DNA of 32,017 nucleotides from contig CAYRIK010000019.1 of NCBI GenBank assembly GCA_964424345.1, positions 1-32,017 on the forward strand, written 5' to 3'. Below are positions 17,901-25,403 of the stretch, in pieces. This DNA comes from RGIG6307 sp964424345 (GTDB taxonomy: Bacteria; Bacillota; Clostridia; Lachnospirales; Lachnospiraceae). Numbering within the stretch: position 1 is the first letter of the stretch; every line of letters begins with the position of its first letter. The notes beneath the pieces are model-generated. The model was not told the DNA's origin and did no database searches. It saw only the letters and a list, made by a program, of their open reading frames with translations. The translations under genes and the position numbers were made by a program.

Positions 17901-20900
17901 AAAGCGACAGTAGGATATGTACATATCGGTTACAATGTTGGTGGTATTGCAGGCAGAAGTTGTGGTTATATATTAGAGTGCAGTAATGAAGGTGAAATTT
18001 ACGGAAGAAAAGATGTTGGAGGTATTGTTGGTCAGGCAGAACCGTATACGTTGCTGGAGCTTTCCGAAAGCAGCGTTGCACAAATCGTACAGCAGACAGA
18101 GCATCTAAATCAGACATTAGATCAGACAAAGACACATATAGGAGAAGGAAGTACGGCCGCACAAAAGCGAGTACAGTCTTTGCAGGATAGTACAGCAGAA
18201 ATTCAGAAGCTTTTAAACGAAAAGAAGATAGATGAACATCAGATTGCCCGTTTACAAGTACAGATGAATTTGATAGAGAGACAGATGAAACTATTGTATG
18301 CTGAAACAACACAAAGTGCAGGTACACTTGGCGATGACATAAAGAAAGTTTCTAATCAGACCCAACAGCTTTCTGATACATTCCAGTATGCAGTAAAAGA
18401 GGCCGAAGCACTTTCCGTAGATTATTTTGTAACAGATGTTTCCTTAGAAAATTTAGAAGAAGCAACCTTTGGAAAAATCACATTATGTACCAATCAAAAT
18501 CTTGTATATGCAGACAAAAATGTTGGCGGTATTGTCGGAATAGCTGCAATGGAGTATGAATTAGATCCAGAAGATGATACTAACTTCCGTATCTCCTTAC
18601 AGGAACATAAACAGTACAATTTGATTTCAGTTATTTCTGAAAATATCAATTATGCGCCAGTAAGAGCAAAGAAAAATCAAGTTGGCGGTATTGTCGGAAG
18701 TACAGATATTGGTATTGTAAGTGCATGTGAAAATTATGGGTATGTATGCAGCGAAAATGGAGATTACGTTGGTGGTATTTGCGGCATCACATACAGTACC
18801 GTTCAAGATTGCTTTGCAAAATGCAGTCTGTACGGCAGAAAGTATATTGGCGGTATTGTCGGAAGCGGAAGCGATGCAGTTGGCGAAAAGAAAAGCAGTA
18901 TTGTACAAGATTGTTACAGCTTTGTAGAAGTGGAAGCATATGAGCAGTTTGTCGGTGCAATTTCAGGAGTGGATATGGGAGAATATCTTTCTTGCTTTTT
19001 TGTATCAAATGAGCTTGCTGGTATAAACCGAATTAATTATGAAACAAAGGCAGAAGCCATTTCTTATGAAGCATTGTTAGAAGTTGCAAATCTGCCAAAG
19101 GCATTCCAAGTATTTTCCGTACGCTTTGTTGCAAATGGAACACTTGTAGATACAATACAAACAGCCTATGGAGAAAATGTAGAGGAAGATGATATGCCCA
19201 AAGTTCCTCTTTTACATGGAAGAGAAGGCGTGTGGGAAGTTACAGCACTTTCTGACATAACAAAAGACATTACGATTCAGGCTGTTTATGAAGATGCTAA
19301 AACAGTGCTTGCAAGTACAATAGTACGAGATGATGAACGCCCTGTATTTTTAGCAGAAGGACAATTTGAAGCAGATGCTGTATTGAATGCAGTACAGATG
19401 TCAAACCAAGAAGAAACGACATTGGATATTGTAGAACTGTGGAATGTAGAAATGCCGCAGGATGGTCTGCTTATTCATACGCTTCGTTATCTTGCTCCAA
19501 CTACAGAGCAAAAACCATTACAGCTTTATATTAAACAGGATGGCGAATGGATAAAGGCAGATACGCAGACAATGGGAAGCTATGAAGTGTTTTCTATTGC
19601 AGGAACACAAGCAGAGATTGCCGTTGTCGCAGTAAAAGAAACATGGAAACTTTGGACGGCACTTGCGGTTGGAGTGTTGCTTGTAGTAGGTGGAGGTATT
19701 TGGCTTATGTATAAAAAGAAAGATTTATTAAAAAGGCTGATTGCTATTGTGACGATATTACTGGCAGCAGCGATTGTATGTTTGGCGGTAGTTTTACTCC
19801 AAAAAAATTTCTTTCATAGTGTGGAAACATATCAAATGCTGCAGGATTATATAAATCAGCCACAGCAGAGTTTTCAAATACAAATCGATACAGCATTGGG
19901 AGAAGAATCTTATCAAATAACAGCAGAAGTATTTTCGACAGAAGTGTCTGGAAAGAAAGTAACGAGCATTTCTATAGAAGATATGCAATGCTTTTATGCA
20001 GATGGCATTTTATATTTAGAAAATGGCAAAGCATATCAAACGAGCGAAGTGTCTGCGGATTATGTAAATTTGTTGCAGTTATTGACTGTATTGTATGCAT
20101 CTTCTGATGTAGAAGTTACAAAGGATGATGCACAAAAGATTTACAGCATACAGATCAAAGAAGATGCTGCAAAGGAAATATTGACATATCTGCTGCCAAG
20201 CGTCAGCACAGAAGCATTGACATTACAAACATTAAAAGCCACTTTTTCAGCAAAAGAAGAAGTACTGCAGAGCATTACGCTGACGTCTGACGGAAAGCTT
20301 CAAGATGAAGCACATACAAAATATGATATTACGGCACACATTACGATGTTAGAAGTAGAAGCAAATAAAAAAGAACTTCCAGACAGCGTAAAAAATGCGT
20401 TGGAAAAAGAAGGAACACCAATCCAGACAATCGCAACAAAAGATGTGCTGCGTTTATATCATGCATGGGAAAGTTTGTATAATCAAGATGTTATGGGTGC
20501 TGAAATCAAGCTCCATGCAGACTGTGGATTGCTGTCTTTACAGCAGGAACTTTCTTTTATTTCCTCTGTAACAGAAGGCAAAAGAATTCAATGTATACAA
20601 AAAGATGGCTTTACTGTTTACTTTGATGAAAACAGCGTTTGCAGCGAAAATGGATATGCAGTCACAACAAACAGAGCAGAAAATGCAGATATGGCACAAC
20701 TGTTAGAAGTTGCATATGCGTTATGCTTAGAAGGTGATTTTGAATGTGTAAAAGCAGATACATCTTATATTTATACGATTGTTTTAGATAAAGCAGGTAT
20801 GAAAAAGATTGCTTCGTACATTGCAAAAGAAAGCCAAGACCTTGCAATCCAATTTGAAAACGGAAGTCTGCAATTAGTCGTTTCAGAAGAAACATTACAA

Positions 20901-21053
20901 AGCATCCAATTTCATTGTGCAGGTGAACTCAATGTCATTTTAGCAAAAACACCGGTTTCTCTTTCAGCAGAACTTGTATTGTCAGGAGAAGAAGCATTTT
21001 TAGATTATAGAGTACCGCAAAAGGTATTGGATAAACTAAAAAATAATGAATAA
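14901..21053 (+). CDS. MMPL/RND transporter fused to GLUG surface repeats and duplicated C-terminal domain
   Basis: This is one uninterrupted chain of 2,050 residues. Residues 1-755 are a complete MMPL transporter: a first membrane helix at about 28-45, two outside domains (about 46-165 and 370-590), two membrane bundles, and the paired family motifs SLDYAVILCNRYKEE (Asp237) and ANIDYAIVIASRYME (Asp662), whose Asp residues match the proton-relay position. A further helix at 767-787 ends in VTVQA-ENP, resembling a signal peptidase site. Residues 788-1580 are likely outside: GLUG repeats (about 894-1040 and 1207-1360) split by a coiled coil (about 1053-1173), then an InlB-like stretch near 1408-1455. 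Two helices at 1585-1637 flank the basic loop KKKDLLKR. The rest holds two similar copies of a domain resembling LppX/LolA lipid binders. Substrate unknown; lipid or envelope polymer export is inferred. The LytM-like gene follows 47 bases on. Confidence 0.85.
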   Translation: MEKEPFAKNGNSFSTRLATFIVDKRNLFCLLIIIGIIFSLFSRNWVKVENDLIAYLPSDSETKLGMDIMDEQFITLGSAQIMVANVTYEKASELYEEICEIEGVQSVSFDQTTAHYQNASALFGVMFDYEETDERCETSLAKIKEHLSNLDVYVDSDIGYSLPDIIAKEVAMIIVYVAVIIVVVLLFTSQTYAEIPVLLLTFIIAAVLNMGTNFLMGTISFVSNSVTTILQLALSLDYAVILCNRYKEEHKTLPIREAVISALSKAIPEISASSLTTIGGLFAMVFMQFKIGPDMGINLIKSILFALFSVFVAMPALLVWFGPLMDKTKHKNFIPKISFVGKFAYTTRFIIPIAFVVLLAGAWKFSNDCPYVYGYANLETVKLNEAKIAENMIADTFTSQEMVALVVPSGDYKAEGAILEKLSQYEEVSSTLGIADAEAIGGYKLSDSLTPREFSELADVDYELAQLVYAAYAAKEEEYARIINNLSTYEVPLIDIFLFVCEQADAGLITLDKAQMQMLNAAKIQMASAKAQLQGEDYSRMLVYLDIPEGGDALYSFLDTMRETAQEYYPEQDVYVVGNATSEYDFQKTFARDNVVVNVLTILIVLAVLLFTFKSVGMPLLLILVIQGSIWMNFSVPTIQQQGVFFMTYLIVSAIQMGANIDYAIVIASRYMEIKDQMSPKQAIIETMNFAFPTILVSGTILATAGAFIGRMTSECSIANIGVNLSRGTIISIFLVMFVLPQILLIGSKIIDKTSFSVPNLLKTAPKVLPVILAVWVGSQNIVTVQAENPFLYTETIYIQNEEDFLEFAKNCTLDTWSVDKMVILQTNLDLSEATFEPIPTFGGTFDGQGYCISGIELTKEMAPSGLFGVLQQGGIVKNVNVIGNITPSGENDYVGGIVGINAGEIRNCTFTGVVLGTQYVGGIAGENQLTGTIINCRVSGEVTGEHMAGGIAGYHQGSISKCENTALVKQLATEEVIETASDIGGIAGYCSGMIEQCTNKATVGYVHIGYNVGGIAGRSCGYILECSNEGEIYGRKDVGGIVGQAEPYTLLELSESSVAQIVQQTEHLNQTLDQTKTHIGEGSTAAQKRVQSLQDSTAEIQKLLNEKKIDEHQIARLQVQMNLIERQMKLLYAETTQSAGTLGDDIKKVSNQTQQLSDTFQYAVKEAEALSVDYFVTDVSLENLEEATFGKITLCTNQNLVYADKNVGGIVGIAAMEYELDPEDDTNFRISLQEHKQYNLISVISENINYAPVRAKKNQVGGIVGSTDIGIVSACENYGYVCSENGDYVGGICGITYSTVQDCFAKCSLYGRKYIGGIVGSGSDAVGEKKSSIVQDCYSFVEVEAYEQFVGAISGVDMGEYLSCFFVSNELAGINRINYETKAEAISYEALLEVANLPKAFQVFSVRFVANGTLVDTIQTAYGENVEEDDMPKVPLLHGREGVWEVTALSDITKDITIQAVYEDAKTVLASTIVRDDERPVFLAEGQFEADAVLNAVQMSNQEETTLDIVELWNVEMPQDGLLIHTLRYLAPTTEQKPLQLYIKQDGEWIKADTQTMGSYEVFSIAGTQAEIAVVAVKETWKLWTALAVGVLLVVGGGIWLMYKKKDLLKRLIAIVTILLAAAIVCLAVVLLQKNFFHSVETYQMLQDYINQPQQSFQIQIDTALGEESYQITAEVFSTEVSGKKVTSISIEDMQCFYADGILYLENGKAYQTSEVSADYVNLLQLLTVLYASSDVEVTKDDAQKIYSIQIKEDAAKEILTYLLPSVSTEALTLQTLKATFSAKEEVLQSITLTSDGKLQDEAHTKYDITAHITMLEVEANKKELPDSVKNALEKEGTPIQTIATKDVLRLYHAWESLYNQDVMGAEIKLHADCGLLSLQQELSFISSVTEGKRIQCIQKDGFTVYFDENSVCSENGYAVTTNRAENADMAQLLEVAYALCLEGDFECVKADTSYIYTIVLDKAGMKKIASYIAKESQDLAIQFENGSLQLVVSEETLQSIQFHCAGELNVILAKTPVSLSAELVLSGEEAFLDYRVPQKVLDKLKNNE
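17580..18045 (+). repeat. First block of GLUG repeats (coding)
   Basis: Units begin with (Y/V/I)GGI(V/A)G and recur every 25-36 residues: YVGGIVGINAG, YVGGIAGENQL, MAGGIAGYHQG, IGGIAGYCSG, VGGIAGRSCG, VGGIVGQAEPY. Each has a following I-x-x-C segment. GLUG repeats form beta-solenoids on secreted proteins. Confidence 0.85.
18520..18990 (+). repeat. Second block of GLUG repeats (coding)
   Basis: NVGGIVGIAAM, QVGGIVGSTDI, YVGGICGITYS, IGGIVGSGSD and the weaker FVGAISGVDMG. The block follows the coiled-coil segment (18057-18420) that interrupts the solenoid. Confidence 0.8.
19985..20940 (+). repeat. Internal protein duplication at the C-terminus of the MMPL fusion
   Basis: Copy A (about 19985-20300) and copy B (about 20610-20940) align by eye. 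YADGILYLENGKAY matches YFDENSVCSENGYAV; LLQLLTVLYASSDVEV matches MAQLLEVAYALCLEGDFE; IYSIQIKEDAAKEILTYL matches IYTIVLDKAGMKKIASYI; EEVLQSITLTSDGKL matches EETLQSIQFHCAGEL. The copies are diverged at the DNA level, so the duplication is old. Confidence 0.7.
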
Positions 21054-21100
21054 AATTGCTTTAATGATAAATACTATCCATAGATACAGGAGGGAAATCT

Positions 21101-21964
21101 ATGGAGAAGAAAAATACAAATAATGGCACACCATTACAAAACAAGGAAAAAGAAAAAGGCCATAAACGAGAACAGGCTGTCATCACATGTTCAGCCGTTA
21201 TGGTCATGGCTGCATTGACACTTACCGGAATGTATATCAATCATAAAGGCGGACAAAAAAATCACGTTCAGGAAGAACAAATCCAAAACAATGATATGCT
21301 TTTGGAACAGGAAATGGAATTTTTGACAACAGATGAAAGCACCCCTCTTCAGATTGTAGACTCTGGTATGGTAGAAAATCCTGGTCGTACAGGCATTACA
21401 GCAGAAAATATAACGACACCTTCCGAAGGAACGTTAAGTCAAACACCAGCGACTGCAACAAGCAAGAACCTGATGCAGTCTGCAGAACTGATGGAGCAAA
21501 GTGTTGCAGGAGGCGTGGATTCTATTATGTTTAGTTTTAATGGAATACAATTATATACTCCTTTAACAGAAAGTGCAGAAATCTTGATACCATACAGTAT
21601 GGATCAGGCAGTATACTTCGAGACACTCGATCAGTATAAATACAATCCGGCTATCGTTGTTGCAGCAGAAATAGATGCACCTGTATGCAGTCTTTCCGCA
21701 GGAAAGATTGTAGATAAATATTGGGATTATGAAACTGGCTGGACAATGGAGATGGATCTTGGCGGAGGATTTAAAGCATACTATGGACAGCTCAACAATG
21801 ACACCTTGGAAAAGACAGTAGATACCTATGTTGCGGCAGGAGATGTACTTGGGTATGTAGATGTACCGACAAAATATTATGCAAAAGAAGGAACCAACGT
21901 ATATTTTGCGATGACCAAAGATGGAAAACCAATTAACCCAATGGAATATACGATTATGGAATGA
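21101..21964 (+). CDS. Membrane-anchored degenerate LytM/M23 domain protein
   Basis: This protein has 287 residues: a short basic cytoplasmic start, one membrane helix at about 24-45, a Glu/Gln-rich linker, and a C-terminal LytM-like domain from about 185. The domain keeps the frame of the fold (CSLSAGKIVD, GWTMEMDLGGGFKAYYGQL, VAAGDVLGYV, NVYFAMTKDGKPINPMEY), but the zinc ligands are gone: the usual HLHFE position reads VYFAM and the first His is absent. It is therefore probably not a hydrolase and more likely a binding or activating partner, as with SpoIIQ or EnvC-type LytM proteins. It has its own AGGAGGG site and lies 47 bases after the MMPL fusion with no terminator between, so joint expression is likely. 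Its resemblance to SpoIIQ is only in general layout. Confidence 0.8.
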   Translation: MEKKNTNNGTPLQNKEKEKGHKREQAVITCSAVMVMAALTLTGMYINHKGGQKNHVQEEQIQNNDMLLEQEMEFLTTDESTPLQIVDSGMVENPGRTGITAENITTPSEGTLSQTPATATSKNLMQSAELMEQSVAGGVDSIMFSFNGIQLYTPLTESAEILIPYSMDQAVYFETLDQYKYNPAIVVAAEIDAPVCSLSAGKIVDKYWDYETGWTMEMDLGGGFKAYYGQLNNDTLEKTVDTYVAAGDVLGYVDVPTKYYAKEGTNVYFAMTKDGKPINPMEYTIME

Positions 21965-21968
21965 AAAT

Positions 21969-21998
21969 AAAAATGTCATCTTCGGATGGCATTTTTTT
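21969..21998 (+). terminator. UUCG-loop terminator after the LytM gene
   Basis: AAAAATGTCATC (21969-21980) pairs with GATGGCATTTTT (21985-21996) with one wobble, around the extra-stable C(TTCG)G tetraloop, and is followed by Ts. Confidence 0.93.
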
Positions 21999-22029
21999 AT
22001 TTTGGAAATTATCCTAAATGTTATGGAAA

Positions 22030-22057
22030 TTCTTGCAGAAACACTATATACTATAAT
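22030..22057 (+). promoter_or_regulatory. Promoter of ddl-murF
   Basis: A perfect TATAAT at 22052-22057 with TTCTTG at 22030-22035, spacer 16. An overlapping TATACT (22047-22052) could also serve. It follows the terminator and precedes ddl. Confidence 0.55.
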
Positions 22058-22115
22058 TGATGGATGTCGGGAATTTCGTACTCGGCAGCAGAAATAGAGA
22101 AAAGAGGATAATTTT

Positions 22116-23150
22116 ATGAAAATAGTGGTACTGGCAGGCGGAATCAGCACAGAACGAGATGTGTCTTTAGCTTCAGGAACAGGTATATATAAAGCATTAA
22201 AATCTAAAGGACATCAGGCGATTTTAGTGGATGTATTTTTAGGATATCAGGGAGATATTTCCGAAGATGTATTTGCACTTGATAAAGACTGGGCAGCAGA
22301 TATGAAAGGCGTTTCCGAACAAAGAACAGATATTTCTGAGATTTTAGCGTTACGTCCTGATTACAAGAAAAATTTCTTTGGTCCAAACGTAATTACACTT
22401 TGCCAGCAGGCAGATGTAGTATTTATGGCATTACATGGTGCAGAAGGTGAAAATGGTAAAATTCAGGCATGCTTTGATTTGATGGGTATTCGTTATACAG
22501 GAACAACACATATCAGCAGTGCAATCGCTATGGATAAAGCAATCGCAAAGGAATTATTCAGACAAAATGGCATTCCTACTCCAGAAGGCATTCATCTGAA
22601 AAAAGGGGAAACAGACCCTATGAGCGTAGCATTTCCATTGGTAGTAAAATGCTGTAACGGTGGTTCTAGTGTTGGTACTGTAATCGTACAGGAAGCAAAA
22701 GATTATGAAGCTGCAAAAGAAGAAGCATTCCGTTATGATGATGAAATCATTATTGAACAGTATATCAAAGGTCGTGAATTTAGTGTCGGCGTTGTAGATG
22801 GAAAGGCACTTCCTATTATTGAAATCGCTCCAGTAACAGGATTTTATGATTATAAAAATAAATATCAGGCAGGCTCTACAATAGAAACTTGTCCAGCTGT
22901 ATTAGAAGAAACACTTACATTACAGATGCAGCATTATGCAGAAGCAGTATTTAAAGCACTTCGTTTACAAAATTATGCGCGTATGGACTTTATGTTAGCA
23001 GAAAATGGAGCTATGTATTGTTTAGAAGCAAACACACTTCCTGGTATGACACCAACCTCTTTACTTCCACAGGAAGCACAGGCAATTGGCATTTCTTATG
23101 CAGATTTGTGTGAATGGTTAATTCAGACTTCCTTATCTAAAGAGGTGTAA
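22116..23150 (+). CDS. ddl: D-alanine-D-alanine ligase
   Basis: It joins two D-alanines with ATP to give the dipeptide that ends the peptidoglycan stem. The 344 residues show the ATP-grasp family marks: GGISTERDVSL with Glu14 binding the first substrate, ALHGAEGENGKIQ, the ATP loop NGGSSVGTVIV, the omega loop GFYDYKNKYQAGS, and the last metal/substrate site EANTLPGMTPTSLLP. The Tyr-Lys style omega loop points to D-Ala-D-Ala rather than D-Ala-D-lactate; this is read from family knowledge. murF, the enzyme that uses the dipeptide, starts 2 bases after the stop. Confidence 0.96.
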   Translation: MKIVVLAGGISTERDVSLASGTGIYKALKSKGHQAILVDVFLGYQGDISEDVFALDKDWAADMKGVSEQRTDISEILALRPDYKKNFFGPNVITLCQQADVVFMALHGAEGENGKIQACFDLMGIRYTGTTHISSAIAMDKAIAKELFRQNGIPTPEGIHLKKGETDPMSVAFPLVVKCCNGGSSVGTVIVQEAKDYEAAKEEAFRYDDEIIIEQYIKGREFSVGVVDGKALPIIEIAPVTGFYDYKNKYQAGSTIETCPAVLEETLTLQMQHYAEAVFKALRLQNYARMDFMLAENGAMYCLEANTLPGMTPTSLLPQEAQAIGISYADLCEWLIQTSLSKEV

Positions 23151-23152
23151 CT

Positions 23153-24523
23153 ATGCAGAATATGACTTTGGCAAATATAGCAGCTTGTCTTGAAAGTCAG
23201 CTTTATCAGGCAAATGGAAAAGAGCAGACAGAAATTCAAGGTGCAGTGTTGGACTCTAGAAAAGTAGAAGAAGGATTTTTGTTTTTTGCAACAAGAGGAG
23301 AAAAGGTAGATGGTCACAGCTTCATTCCGCAGGTCGCACAAAAAGGTGCAGCACTTGTTATTTGTGAAGAAGCTCCAACAGTAGAAATTCCATATATCCT
23401 TGTAGAAAACAGCTTTGATGCTTTGAAAAAAGTAGCAGCTTTTTATAGAGAACAACTGACGATTCCAATTATTGGTGTAACAGGAAGCGTAGGAAAAACA
23501 AGTACAAAAGAAATGATTGCAACGGGACTTAGCACCAAATTTCATGTATTAAAGACACAAGGCAATTTTAATAATGAAGTAGGTCTTCCACTGACAATAT
23601 TAAGCATTCGCAAAGAACATCAGGCTGCGGTTGTAGAAATGGGAATTAACCATTTTGGAGAAATGCACAGACTCAGCCAGATTGCAAAACCTGACATTTG
23701 TGTGATTACCAATATCGGACAGTGTCATTTAGAAAATTTAATAGATAGAGATGGTATTTTGCGTGCCAAGAGTGAAATCTTTGATTTTATGTCTAAAGAC
23801 GGTTTTGTTGTATTAAATGGGGACGATGATAAACTTACTACAATAGAACAAGTCCATGGAAGAAAGCCATATTTCTTTGGTATCGGTCCAGACGGAATGA
23901 CAGCAAAAGATGCATTTGCAGTAGAAATCAAGAGCAAAGGATTATTCGGAAGTGATTTTGAAATGCAGCTTATGGGAGATGATTTAGAAGCAAGCGTTCC
24001 ATTGCCTGGACAGCACATGGTTATCAATGCACTTGCAGCAGCTTGTGTTGGACGTATCCTCGGTATGACAAATGAAGAAATTTTGTCAGGTATTGCTTCT
24101 GTAGAAGCAACAGGAGGACGAAGCAACATCATTCGTCTTAGCGACAAGACAGTTATTGATGATTGTTATAATGCAAATCCGGTTTCCATGAAAAGTGCGA
24201 TTGATCTTTTGATGATGGCAAATGGAAAAAAGACCGTAATTTTAGGCGATATGTTTGAGCTTGGTACACAGGAACTTAAACTTCATGCAGAAGTTGGCCA
24301 ATATGCAGCAGCAGCACCGGTAGATCATATGATTTTTATTGGTGAGATGGCAAAACAGATGCAGGAAGGTGCAGAAAAAATGCATACCACGTCAGAATAC
24401 TATACAGATAAGGCTGCATTCTTTGCAGCACATACACCACAGGATTTTGTGGATGATACTGTATTAGTAAAAGCATCTCATGGTATGCATTTTGAAGAAA
24501 TCGTAGAGTGGTTAAAGCATTAA
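23153..24523 (+). CDS. murF: UDP-N-acetylmuramoyl-tripeptide-D-alanyl-D-alanine ligase
   Basis: It adds D-Ala-D-Ala to the UDP-MurNAc tripeptide, the last cytoplasmic step of peptidoglycan precursor synthesis. The 456 residues are the usual length. The ATP loop GVTGSVGKTSTKEM, the middle-domain VVEMGINHFGEMHRL and NIGQCHLE, and the C-terminal DCYNANPVSM are all present. AGAGGTG precedes the ATG and overlaps the end of ddl, so the pair is translationally coupled. Its stop abuts the stop of plsC on the other strand with no base between and no terminator hairpin. Confidence 0.97.
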   Translation: MQNMTLANIAACLESQLYQANGKEQTEIQGAVLDSRKVEEGFLFFATRGEKVDGHSFIPQVAQKGAALVICEEAPTVEIPYILVENSFDALKKVAAFYREQLTIPIIGVTGSVGKTSTKEMIATGLSTKFHVLKTQGNFNNEVGLPLTILSIRKEHQAAVVEMGINHFGEMHRLSQIAKPDICVITNIGQCHLENLIDRDGILRAKSEIFDFMSKDGFVVLNGDDDKLTTIEQVHGRKPYFFGIGPDGMTAKDAFAVEIKSKGLFGSDFEMQLMGDDLEASVPLPGQHMVINALAAACVGRILGMTNEEILSGIASVEATGGRSNIIRLSDKTVIDDCYNANPVSMKSAIDLLMMANGKKTVILGDMFELGTQELKLHAEVGQYAAAAPVDHMIFIGEMAKQMQEGAEKMHTTSEYYTDKAAFFAAHTPQDFVDDTVLVKASHGMHFEEIVEWLKH

Positions 24524-25261
24524 TTAAAAGTACATTTGCTTATTTTTTTCATATGTTTCAGCAATGATATTTTGTACATATGCACCGATATGTTTTTTAT
24601 CTTCTTTCTCCAATGTATTCATATCAATAGGCTTGCCGTATTCTAATACGATGCGAGCCTTTTTGATACGAGGATAATGATCTTCTAAAATAGCTCTTGT
24701 ATTTACCAAAGTAACAGGAACGATTGGACAACCGCTTTTTTCTGCTATCTTAAAGCTGCCGGCTTTAAATTCCAGTACAGCATCTTCCGTTGTGTTTCTT
24801 GTACCTTCTGGGAAAATGAAAATAGAAATTCCGTTTTTCACCTGTTCGATGGCAGCAAGAATTGTTTTTAATCCTTCTTTGATGTTTTCACGATCTAAGA
24901 ACAGACAGTAAAGACGCTTCATCCAGAAGTTGATAATTGGAAATTTTTCAATACTTTTTTTGGAAACAAATCCAGTAAGTGCAGGAACTCTTGCATAACA
25001 GATGACAACATCAAACCAGCTTCTGTGATTGCCGGCATACATAACAGCCTGATCTTTAGGAACATTTTCTTCGCCAAGTACGATAAGCTCACTTCCACTT
25101 AAGAAGAATACTACACGCAGTAACCATTGAACAAGACGTAAACTAAAATGGTCTATTTGAGATGGATAATGTGGATAGAGTAGTTTGCATACAAGTAATA
25201 CTGGAAGTGATAAGATCAAAAACAGTGCTATAAACAATACAATGATAATAGTTCTTAACAT
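24524..25261 (-). CDS. plsC: 1-acyl-sn-glycerol-3-phosphate acyltransferase
   Basis: It acylates lysophosphatidic acid to phosphatidic acid at the membrane, in phospholipid synthesis. It has 245 residues with an N-terminal hydrophobic helix (MLRTIIIVLFIALFLILSLP), the catalytic HX4D box in GNHRSWFDVV, the glycerol-phosphate binding FPEGTRN, and GCPIVPVTLVNT. All PlsC blocks are in order. AAGGATA precedes the ATG. It is the only minus-strand gene in the window and has its own promoter. Confidence 0.93.
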   Translation of the reverse strand: MLRTIIIVLFIALFLILSLPVLLVCKLLYPHYPSQIDHFSLRLVQWLLRVVFFLSGSELIVLGEENVPKDQAVMYAGNHRSWFDVVICYARVPALTGFVSKKSIEKFPIINFWMKRLYCLFLDRENIKEGLKTILAAIEQVKNGISIFIFPEGTRNTTEDAVLEFKAGSFKIAEKSGCPIVPVTLVNTRAILEDHYPRIKKARIVLEYGKPIDMNTLEKEDKKHIGAYVQNIIAETYEKNKQMYF

Positions 25262-25306
25262 AAAAGATATCCTTTCTTGATGTTATTTATAATGTATTTC
25301 TTTAAA

Positions 25307-25335
25307 AGTATACCTTTTTTTGGATTAAAATGCAA
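25307..25335 (-). promoter_or_regulatory. Promoter of plsC
   Basis: On the minus strand, TTGCAT (25330-25335), a 17-base spacer rich in A, and TATACT (25307-25312). It lies about 45 bases before the plsC start codon. Confidence 0.75.
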
Positions 25336-25393
25336 GACAGCCAGTCATAATGCAGTATAGGCGGCTCATATATTTGTATGAACAGATAATATT

Positions 25394-25397
25394 GGAG
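25394..25397 (+). promoter_or_regulatory. Ribosome binding site deciding the lipoprotein start
   Basis: GGAG lies 6 bases before the ATG at 25404. The upstream in-frame ATG at 25350 has no such site and would put an odd 18-residue charged stretch before the signal peptide. Confidence 0.6.
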
Positions 25398-25403
25398 AAT
25401 GAA

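Noticed and set aside
17394..18327. Two long open frames on the minus strand (about 176 and 182 codons) inside the MMPL gene
   Set aside because: They lie opposite the GLUG repeats, are rich in Cys, Tyr, Phe and Leu as expected for the complement of repeated Gly/Val/Thr codons, and lack ribosome binding sites and known motifs.
21101..21964. Calling the LytM protein SpoIIQ
   Set aside because: The layout is similar, but the neighbours (MMPL, ddl, murF) are not sporulation genes, spoIIQ normally lies near spoIID and spoIIID, and no residue-level match could be made.
21563..22150. Minus-strand open frame of 195 codons across the LytM gene and the ddl promoter
   Set aside because: It runs through a clear terminator and promoter, has no ribosome binding site, and its composition is that of a shadow frame.
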